Below, piece by piece: positions 5,616 to 10,463 of a DNA stretch of 10,463 nt. Both the position numbers and the translations under genes were made by a program. Below the pieces are notes generated by a model. The model searched no databases. It was not told the origin of the DNA and saw only the letters and a list, made by a program, of their open reading frames with translations. Each line of letters starts with the position of its first letter. Positions within the stretch are counted from its first letter, which is position 1. The DNA comes from Methanothrix sp. (lineage in GTDB: Archaea; Halobacteriota; Methanosarcinia; Methanotrichales; Methanotrichaceae). Where the stretch lies: assembly GCA_003162615.1 (NCBI GenBank), contig PMNG01000079.1, positions 1 to 10,463 on the forward strand, in the 5' to 3' direction.

Positions 5616-6408
5616 TCTTTTTTTCCTCAGAAGTCAGGAGCTTCCCGGAAGCTCTTTCCTGAAACGCCATAGACAGATCCGCTTTCAGAGTATCCAGATA
5701 GCTAGCGATGTTCCAGCCAATCCTTGTATCTGGCGTACTCATCTCAACCCCAGAGATCAATTCCGGAGAAGTTTCGAACTTGATTTTGACTTCTTTGCCG
5801 GCTAGATTTCGCATTGTTTCCAGGATAATCCCTCGAGTCTCATCGGGAATTTCAAAGGTGCTTCTGACGGTGATCGTCTGCCCAGAGGTTTTATAAAACT
5901 CTTTGATTTCCTCTTGTTCAGTTTCTTCCATTTCATGCAGGCGCTGGATGAAAGTGTCGATTATCTGGGCCTCCAGTTTTTCATTGGCCAGATCCTGAAG
6001 AGCACGACGAGAGATGGCATAAATCTCTTCTCCAGTGCGCAATCTCAGCTCTGTGAGGATTGACTCTTTCTGGCGCTCAATGGACGCATACCAATCTGCA
6101 ATACTTGCTTCAACTTCCGCACGTGCTTTTTCGGTTAAATCGGTCTTCAAGACTCGAACTTCCTCGGTGGACTTTACGAGCATTTCCTGGCGTTCGTCCT
6201 GCAATTCTTGCTTCATCCGACGGAGTGTTTCGGTCTCCTGACCAGCCTCCTTTATCTTTTGTTCCGCATCCTTCAATCGAGAAACCATTTTTTGCTCTCG
6301 TTCGTCCATCGCCATGATAACAGGCCTGTAGAGGAAGTGTCTCAAAAGGAAGACCAGGATAAGAAAGTTGATGATTTGGGCAACTATAGTGAAATAGTCG
6401 ATCTGCAC
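5608..6408 (-). CDS. atpF: N-ATPase Fo subunit b with delta-like C-terminus
   Basis: The 266-residue peripheral stalk subunit b is much longer than ordinary b (about 155-170). One N-terminal membrane helix lies at about 5-22 (YFTIVAQIINFLILVFLL), followed by the FLYRPV hinge region. A long charged helix or coiled coil covers about 35-170. The last part, ITVRSTFEIPDETRGIILET to NLAGKEVKIKFETSPELISG and YLDTLKADL (about 178-246), resembles the C-terminal domain of subunit delta, whose consensus includes V-SAF, GK-V and LIGG. No atpH gene exists in the operon, so this region probably replaces delta in holding the stalk to F1. The start is GTG at 6408 after a strong AGGAGG (5-nt spacing), 9 nt past the atpE stop. 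Confidence 0.92.
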   Translation of the reverse strand: MQIDYFTIVAQIINFLILVFLLRHFLYRPVIMAMDEREQKMVSRLKDAEQKIKEAGQETETLRRMKQELQDERQEMLVKSTEEVRVLKTDLTEKARAEVEASIADWYASIERQKESILTELRLRTGEEIYAISRRALQDLANEKLEAQIIDTFIQRLHEMEETEQEEIKEFYKTSGQTITVRSTFEIPDETRGIILETMRNLAGKEVKIKFETSPELISGVEMSTPDTRIGWNIASYLDTLKADLSMAFQERASGKLLTSEEKKNE

Positions 6409-6417
6409 GCCGTCCTC

Positions 6418-6696
6418 CTATTTTGCCACGTAGCTCCAGAAGGGATTGGCAAAGATCAGGATGATGGATATCACAAAGCAGTAAATTGCGATGGATTCTA
6501 CCATTGCCAGGCCAACGAACAGAGTTCGGGTTATGTTGTTAGCCTCATCGGGCTGCTGTGCAATAGCACTCAAAGCTCTGGACAGCGCCCAACCTTCACC
6601 TATTGCAGGCCCAATCGAACCTATGGCCATGGTTATTCCGGCCACGATTATGGAGACCATGCCGATGGTGTCCACGCTCGCCATATCTACAGCCAC
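6418..6696 (-). CDS. atpE: N-ATPase Fo subunit c (rotor ring)
   Basis: A 92-residue two-helix proteolipid that forms the ion-carrying rotor ring. Helix 1 holds GSIGPAIGEGWALSRAL (26-42) with E34. The polar loop is SAIAQQPDEANN (43-54), with the Arg/Gln-Gln-Pro type signature as AQQPD. Helix 2 holds VGLAMVESIAIYCFVISIIL (61-80), with the ion-binding E67, then S68 and Y72. These positions match the E65, S66 and Y70 Na+ ligands of the Ilyobacter tartaricus c-ring, while E34 sits where that protein has Q32. Two starts are possible: GTG at 6696 (GGAGGA 7 nt upstream) and ATG at 6684 (GAGGTG 9 nt upstream, giving 88 residues); the sequence does not decide. It lies 1 nt after the atpB stop if GTG is used. 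Confidence 0.95.
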   Translation of the reverse strand: MAVDMASVDTIGMVSIIVAGITMAIGSIGPAIGEGWALSRALSAIAQQPDEANNITRTLFVGLAMVESIAIYCFVISIILIFANPFWSYVAK

Positions 6697-6697
6697 C

Positions 6698-7399
6698 TCA
6701 AGTTCCTCCTTCAGAATCTTTTACAATTTTTCTATCATTCGAACTGGCCGAAACAATGTAAACGGTAGCCAGAACTGCGAATATGTAGGCCTGCACCTGG
6801 CCTATCAGAAGCCCGAGCAACTCCAGAAGCACGGGCAGAAACAAGGGCGCAATGGTGAGCAGAATAGCGATTAACATGGACTCGCTCATCATATTCCCGA
6901 ACAACCTAACAGCCAGGGCTATGGTGCGCGAAAACTCTCCGATGATGTGGAAAGGCAGCATGAGGATCGATGGTTCTGCATAATGCCTGAGATAACCGGC
7001 AATGCCTGCCTGGGCTACTCCATAGATGGGAACTGCGAAGAAGACGCATATCGCCAGCGCCGTTGTAGTGGATAGAGAACTGGTCGGTGTTCGGTAACCA
7101 GGTACGATGTCGAGCAAATTGGCAACTGAAATAAAAAGAAATAGAGTGCCCGAGAAGGGAAGATAGCGATCGGGACTCATTTGGGCAATTCCTTGTATTT
7201 GGCTGTCCATATAGCCGATCAATGTTTCAAACAGGTTTTGCCAGTGAGAGATTGGCGGTTCGACCGACAGACGACGCGTTGTAAACCAGGCCAAAAAAAC
7301 CAGCAATGCCATTACCGCCCAGGTAAAAACTATTGTCTCATTAATGGAAACAAATCCCCATTTCCAGAAGACGATCTCGTCGGGGCTTAACTCCACCAT
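6698..7399 (-). CDS. atpB: N-ATPase Fo subunit a
   Basis: The 233-residue membrane subunit a forms the two ion half-channels facing the c-ring. Hydrophobic helices are visible at about 21-40, 83-100, 110-130, 145-165, 175-200 and 203-220. The signature EFSRTIALAVRLFGNMMSE (155-173) contains the stator arginine R165, essential for releasing the ion from c. The following GLLIGQVQAYIFAVLATVYI (196-215) is the usual last helix. The protein is compact compared with Escherichia coli a (about 270 residues), as expected for this subtype. It begins 1 nt after the atpR stop. The C-terminal hydrophilic tail ends in GGT, and its codons double as the Shine-Dalgarno sequence (GGAGGA) for atpE. Confidence 0.96.
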   Translation of the reverse strand: MVELSPDEIVFWKWGFVSINETIVFTWAVMALLVFLAWFTTRRLSVEPPISHWQNLFETLIGYMDSQIQGIAQMSPDRYLPFSGTLFLFISVANLLDIVPGYRTPTSSLSTTTALAICVFFAVPIYGVAQAGIAGYLRHYAEPSILMLPFHIIGEFSRTIALAVRLFGNMMSESMLIAILLTIAPLFLPVLLELLGLLIGQVQAYIFAVLATVYIVSASSNDRKIVKDSEGGT

Positions 7400-7400
7400 T

Positions 7401-7688
7401 TCAATCCGCCTCCTTATAGTTATAATGGCCCAGGCGGTAAGTCAGCGCCAGCTTCATCAATGTGAAGCCTGCCAGGCTGGAGACAAGCCCCTCCCAGCCA
7501 TTGCTGGCAACGAGGTAAAAGCAGAAAATGCACACCGAAGACCGTCCTAGAAGACTGCCCAAGGTCAAAAGTGCAGGTTGTCGAGAGCGAGAGAGATGCA
7601 GCAGTGTCAGCCAGAGTCCGCCGAAGTAGAAGACGCCCAGGACAACGCCCGATATCATGGCGAGGGCCAAGACGAGAATTTCATTCAT
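7401..7688 (-). CDS. atpR: N-ATPase small membrane subunit AtpR
   Basis: A 95-residue protein with three predicted membrane helices (about 3-31, 37-61 and 65-83). AtpR is found only in N-type ATPase operons. It has conserved arginines in or near the membrane that are thought to interact with the rotor or help assemble the ring; here R34, R36 and R49 (in GSLLGRSSVC, second helix) are candidates. The ATG at 7688 was chosen over an upstream in-frame start at 7748. The 7748 start would overlap atpQ by 68 nt and add a basic, non-family N-terminus (MLMPGIGLKKSKK), whereas 7688 follows GAGAGGT with good spacing and overlaps the atpQ stop by only 8 nt (ATGAATGA). Confidence 0.88.
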   Translation of the reverse strand: MNEILVLALAMISGVVLGVFYFGGLWLTLLHLSRSRQPALLTLGSLLGRSSVCIFCFYLVASNGWEGLVSSLAGFTLMKLALTYRLGHYNYKEAD

Positions 7689-8001
7689 CCCTTTGATACC
7701 TCTCGATATTTTTTTGCTCTTTTTTAACCCAATACCAGGCATTAGCACACCCGACAGCCAGTCCGATGGACAAGAATGTGAGCGTCCAAGAGATGTGCCC
7801 CGGATACTTGATGTCTAACCAGACTCCGATTGCAACGCCGATCAGAGTGGGAATGGCCACCGACCAACCAACCATGCCCATCATTCCCAGTCCAAACCAA
7901 ACTCCTTTGGCTCTATTACGTCTGGCCTTCATTTTGCGATCTTCCCGAGAGCCTATCTTCTCAGTAAATTCGCCACGATTTTCGTACTTGGACTCGACCA
8001 T
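7681..8001 (-). CDS. atpQ: N-ATPase small membrane subunit AtpQ (AtpI-like)
   Basis: A 106-residue protein with a basic N-terminal tail (KMKARRNRAKG, 23-33) and two membrane helices, about 34-62 (GWSVAIPTLIGVAIGVWLD) and 70-92. The pattern AIPTLIGVAIGVWLD-KYPG is typical of AtpQ, a relative of AtpI. AtpI-type proteins assist c-ring assembly and may bind Mg2+; the acidic D63 at the end of helix 1 fits such a role, but this is inference. The start codon overlaps the atpC stop by one base (TGATG), and the end overlaps atpR. Its position between epsilon and AtpR is the hallmark order of N-ATPase operons. Confidence 0.88.
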   Translation of the reverse strand: MVESKYENRGEFTEKIGSREDRKMKARRNRAKGVWFGLGMMGMVGWSVAIPTLIGVAIGVWLDIKYPGHISWTLTFLSIGLAVGCANAWYWVKKEQKNIERYQRDE

Positions 8002-8387
8002 CAGCCCTGCTCCCTCATCTTCAGGAATCCCTTTGTAAAATCAGCCTCCAGTTTGGCAAGGATTGAACGGGTCTTCTTCTCACTTTCGTTCAATGTCCCG
8101 AACACCTCTTCCACAGTCCGTTTTAGCTCCCCCAGATTCCTGCTGCGAACTGCCTTTCTCGTGGAGACCATGACATCAGTTCCGCATTTGACGAGAACTC
8201 CCTCATCGATTGCCATGAACTCCTCACCTTCGCCAGACTCGAAAGAAAAGATCCCTGGGGTCAGTGCCGCTACAAAATCGACGTGTTTGGGAAGTATGCC
8301 GAAGGAGCCATTCTCGGCCTCAGCTACTACCTTCGTAACATCCTGATCTACCAGGATCTTCATGGGAAGAAAGACTCTCAGCCTCAT
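8001..8387 (-). CDS. atpC: N-ATPase F1 subunit epsilon
   Basis: The 128-residue epsilon subunit of the rotor stalk links gamma to the c-ring. The N-terminal beta-sandwich includes VTKVVAEAENGSFGILPKHV (17-36) and DFVAALTPGIFSF, the characteristic epsilon motif in the form typical of alternate F1Fo complexes. EGVLVKCGTDVMVSTRKAVR (62-81) gives the last strands. The rest is a helical C-terminus (about 84-126), the part that in other enzymes can inhibit ATP hydrolysis. The start overlaps the atpD stop by 4 nt (ATGA), so translation is coupled. Confidence 0.93.
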   Translation of the reverse strand: MRLRVFLPMKILVDQDVTKVVAEAENGSFGILPKHVDFVAALTPGIFSFESGEGEEFMAIDEGVLVKCGTDVMVSTRKAVRSRNLGELKRTVEEVFGTLNESEKKTRSILAKLEADFTKGFLKMREQG

Positions 8388-9778
8388 TTTTTAGCCTCGT
8401 CAATGCTGCCGATCATGTAAAGCGATTTCTCAGGGTAATCTTGGAACTCGTCGTCTAGTATACGCTCGCAGCCGTCCAGCGCATCCTCCAGCTTGACCAT
8501 TTTTCCCTTGAGACCGGTGAAGTGTTCAGTGGTTAGAAATGGTTGGGTCAGGAACCTCTCTAGCCGACGCGCACGGTTCACGATTTTCTTATCCTCCTGA
8601 GATAGCTCCTCAAGCCCCAGCATGGCTATGATATCTTTGAGCTCCTCATACTCTGCCAAGGTCTTTCGGATCCTCTGGGCTATCTGGTAGTGTTTTTCTC
8701 CGACAACGTATGGGCTCAGCATCTTGGAGCGGGATTGCAACGGGTCAATTGAAGGGTACAATCCCTGGCTGGACATCCTTCGAGATAGGACGATCGTAGC
8801 AGACAGATGGCCAAAGGTGTGCACTACCGCTGGATCGGTAAAATCATCGGCCGGAACGTACACGGCCTGAACTGAAGTGATGGCGCCATTTCTGGTGCTG
8901 CATATCCGTTCTTCTAACCCTGCAAGCTCAGTCGCTAGCGTCGGCTGATATCCCACTCTCGACGGCAGCTGCCCCATGAGCCCTGAGACCTCCGAACCGG
9001 CTTGAACAAAACGAAAGATGTTGTCGATCAGCAGCAGTACATCCTGTTTTGCATCGTCCCGGAAATATTCGGCCATTGTGAGAGCTGCATGGCCGACTCG
9101 AAATCTGGCCCCTGGCTGCTCATTCATCTGGCCGAAAATCATGACGGCTTTGTCCAGAACGCCCACGTCTTTTATCTCGCGGTAAAGCTCCTCCCCCTCC
9201 CGGCAGCGCTCTCCAATCCCGCAGAAGATGCTGATTCCTTCATATCTGCTGGCCATGTTCTGAATCAGCTCCATGATCAGGACTGTTTTTCCTACACCTG
9301 CGCCGCCTAAAAGACCGGCTTTGCCACCTCGTTGCAGCGGTGCGAGAACGTCTATAGCTTTTATTCCTGTCTCGAAGATCTCGGAGTTGGTGGTTTGCTC
9401 GGATAGAGGAACCGATTCACGGTGTATGGAGCGAAATTCCTTCGCTTCAACCTGCTCTTTATGGTCTATGGGCGAGCCGAAAACGTTGAAAGCTCTGCCC
9501 AGAAGCTTCTCACCCACTGGCACCATTATTGGCCGGCCTGTATCAATTATCAAGGAGCCTCGTGCCAGACCCTGCGCTGAGGTTAGCGCAATGCCGCGTA
9601 CCGTTTCGGGGCTGAGCTGCATCAGCACTTCGATCATCGTCTCGCCCGCTTTCAGCAGGTTGTAAATCTCCGGCAGTGAATCGGTAAATCTAGCGTCTAT
9701 CACGCTGCCTCGAACCGAAACAACTTCTCCCTGGTTTTGGATCGTCTGGCTTGAGTTAATCAAATTCCTGAACTCCAT
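8384..9778 (-). CDS. atpD: N-ATPase F1 subunit beta (catalytic)
   Basis: The 464-residue catalytic beta subunit makes or hydrolyses ATP. The barrel domain starts at GEVVSVRGSVIDARF (17-31) after a short extension. Walker A is GGAGVGKT (158-165). The catalytic glutamate E190 lies in GIGERCREGEELYREI. Walker B is VLLLIDNIFRF (247-257). The lever motif EELSQED (390-396) is a variant of the DELSEED loop that pushes gamma. The adenine-binding area and C-terminal helical domain are intact. It is the first gene of the operon, the defining feature of N-type operons (ordinary F-type operons put beta near the end). The ATG has only a weak upstream purine stretch (AGAAGAA), unlike the strong sites of downstream genes. 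Confidence 0.97.
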   Translation of the reverse strand: MEFRNLINSSQTIQNQGEVVSVRGSVIDARFTDSLPEIYNLLKAGETMIEVLMQLSPETVRGIALTSAQGLARGSLIIDTGRPIMVPVGEKLLGRAFNVFGSPIDHKEQVEAKEFRSIHRESVPLSEQTTNSEIFETGIKAIDVLAPLQRGGKAGLLGGAGVGKTVLIMELIQNMASRYEGISIFCGIGERCREGEELYREIKDVGVLDKAVMIFGQMNEQPGARFRVGHAALTMAEYFRDDAKQDVLLLIDNIFRFVQAGSEVSGLMGQLPSRVGYQPTLATELAGLEERICSTRNGAITSVQAVYVPADDFTDPAVVHTFGHLSATIVLSRRMSSQGLYPSIDPLQSRSKMLSPYVVGEKHYQIAQRIRKTLAEYEELKDIIAMLGLEELSQEDKKIVNRARRLERFLTQPFLTTEHFTGLKGKMVKLEDALDGCERILDDEFQDYPEKSLYMIGSIDEAKK

Positions 9779-9853
9779 TATTAAATTATTCTTCTGTATG
9801 AATCGAGGACTTCCTATTTCGAAGCGGATCTCAAACGTTCTGGTAATGCCGTG

Positions 9854-9863
9854 TTTTATATTT
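9854..9863 (-). promoter_or_regulatory. TATA box of the N-ATPase operon
   Basis: Read on the minus strand the sequence is AAATATAAAA, a strong archaeal TATA box about 75 nt before the atpD start, predicting transcription start near 9830 and a leader of about 50 nt. No other promoter-like element was seen between here and atpG, so one transcript probably covers all nine genes. Confidence 0.6.
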
Positions 9864-9914
9864 CTTTACCATCCTGCAACAGCAAATTTGGACCAATACC
9901 CTTTATCGATTCTT

Positions 9915-10070
9915 TCATAAACTTGGGGGCCATGAATGAGGAATAACGTTATCATCTACTTTGCAGTATAAGGGAATCACTTCCACTGCTCCACCAGAGA
10001 TTGCCAGGTCCCATAGTCCAGCTAATTGTCGGGAAAGTGGAGTAGGTTTCTTTGCTTTTGCATCGGCCAT
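9915..10070 (-). CDS. small hypothetical protein, 51 residues
   Basis: ATG at 10070 follows a good ribosome site, GGTGA (10080-10076). The product begins MADAKAKKPTPLSRQLAGLW and continues DLAISGGAVEVIPLYCKVDD to HSWPPSL. It has a lysine-rich head, one moderately hydrophobic segment and a single cysteine; there is no signal peptide or clear membrane helix. An AT-rich TATA-like stretch (TAGATAATAAAT, about 10092-10103) lies upstream. It ends about 50 nt before the operon TATA box and runs in the same direction, so it may be co-transcribed with the ATPase or separate from it. No family is recognised. Confidence 0.5.
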   Translation of the reverse strand: MADAKAKKPTPLSRQLAGLWDLAISGGAVEVIPLYCKVDDNVIPHSWPPSL

Positions 10071-10129
10071 TTTAGTCACCTTAGGAAGAAGATTTATTAT
10101 CTAAAAGCTAATCTCGTTAACCTGTTGGA

Positions 10130-10159
10130 CGCCTAATATGGTATTATACCGTTTAGGCG
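10130..10159. repeat. two-tier hairpin between small ORFs, possible terminator
   Basis: CGCCTAA (10130-10136) pairs with TTAGGCG (10153-10159). Inside, GGTA (10140-10143) pairs with TACC (10147-10150) across a TTA loop. On the minus strand it sits 25 nt after the stop of the 10184-10321 ORF. It has no T-tract, so an operator or RNA-processing role is also possible. A 10-bp direct repeat, ACCTGTTGGA, flanks this region at 10120-10129 and 10186-10195. Confidence 0.45.
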
Positions 10160-10183
10160 GGGGAGGGAGGCCAAATAAGGGTC

Positions 10184-10321
10184 TCACCTGTTGGAGACAA
10201 TTCTAGCCCATATGTGGTCAATATCATTCACAGGAGGAAGGCCATTTTTTGCTCTAATCTCGCACAGAAGCCGCCGTAGCTCGAAGTCCTCATCATTTAA
10301 AATCTCATTAATTTTATTCAT
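10184..10321 (-). CDS. small hypothetical protein, 45 residues
   Basis: The frame encodes MNKINEILNDEDFELRRLLC and EIRAKNGLPPVNDIDHIWAR, ending IVSNR. The composition is protein-like (acidic helix, then an Arg-rich helix, then a Pro turn), soluble, with no membrane segment. No clear ribosome site precedes the ATG. A TATA-like CTTTATACTT (about 10375-10366) lies roughly 50 nt upstream. A hairpin follows it. It may be a genuine microprotein or the remnant of a larger gene. No family is recognised. Confidence 0.4.
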   Translation of the reverse strand: MNKINEILNDEDFELRRLLCEIRAKNGLPPVNDIDHIWARIVSNR

Positions 10322-10331
10322 ATAGACAACT

Positions 10332-10454
10332 CTACTGGTTTTCTATACTACTATGGGCATCTAAAGTATAAAGGTCTTTTCGAATATTAACAATGGGAAG
10401 GTCTGTATTCAGCGTGAGCATTATGCGTATCATAGAGCTGAATCCATGCGTCAT
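10332..10454 (-). CDS. doubtful 40-residue ORF at the right edge
   Basis: ATG at 10454 opens 40 codons ending in TAG (10334-10332), ten bases before the next small ORF. The product begins MTHGFSSMIRIMLTLNTDLP. There is no ribosome site, and a TATA-like element for the next ORF lies inside it. The composition is plausible but the support is weak. Confidence 0.2.
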   Translation of the reverse strand: MTHGFSSMIRIMLTLNTDLPIVNIRKDLYTLDAHSSIENQ

Positions 10455-10463
10455 CGGTTAAGG

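Noticed and set aside
6208..6768. 186-codon plus-strand ORF
   Set aside because: Antisense across atpF, atpE and the end of atpB; no domain and it crosses three real genes.
7401..7748. Longer 115-residue version of AtpR starting at 7748
   Set aside because: It would overlap atpQ by 68 nt and add a basic tail foreign to the family; the start at 7688 has a proper ribosome site.
1..10463. CRISPR arrays, defence systems or insertion sequences
   Set aside because: No regularly spaced repeats, terminal inverted repeats or transposase or nuclease motifs were found apart from the broken recombinase.

Overview
The window carries a complete nine-gene operon for an N-type (alternate F1Fo) rotary ATPase on the minus strand (about 9778 down to 3198). 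The order is atpD-C-Q-R-B-E-F-A-G, with genes overlapping or spaced by no more than 12 nt. The left third (1-3150) is a gene-poor, partly eroded region.

The host looks archaeal, most likely a methanogen of the Methanosarcinales (Methanothrix- or Methanosarcina-like). This is an inference from archaeal TATA-type promoters (for example AATATATAC and AAATATAAAA at sensible distances from starts), several tiny winged-helix regulators of the kind common in these organisms, and the known but rare presence of this operon in Methanosarcina. The operon alone does not prove it, because most known N-ATPases are bacterial and spread by horizontal transfer.

Layout, left to right: a possible membrane-protein tail (4-111); a tyrosine-recombinase C-terminus broken by a one-base deletion (160-497); a minus-strand winged-helix-like gene (500-796); a plus-strand winged-helix gene (1009-1314) with a TATA box and a tandem 12-bp repeat in its leader; a frameshifted minus-strand coding remnant (1392-1647) lying directly behind the stop of a third small winged-helix gene (1648-1884); a second remnant (1970-2086) separated from that gene by a perfect-arm palindrome; an AT-rich stretch without a convincing gene; a small exported protein with 16 cysteines (2530-2826) and its own terminator hairpin; a doubtful 34-codon ORF (3051-3155); the ATPase operon; its promoter (9854-9863); and short minus-strand ORFs to the right edge.

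The ATPase genes form one machine. Beta, alpha, gamma and epsilon make the F1 head and rotor stalk; a, b and c make Fo; AtpQ and AtpR are the two small membrane proteins that define the N-type. There is no separate delta gene: subunit b is 266 residues long and ends in a delta-like domain. The c subunit carries a helix-1 Glu (E34) together with the helix-2 E67/S68/Y72 set seen in Na+-binding rotors. The coupling ion (Na+ or H+) is therefore a real open question.
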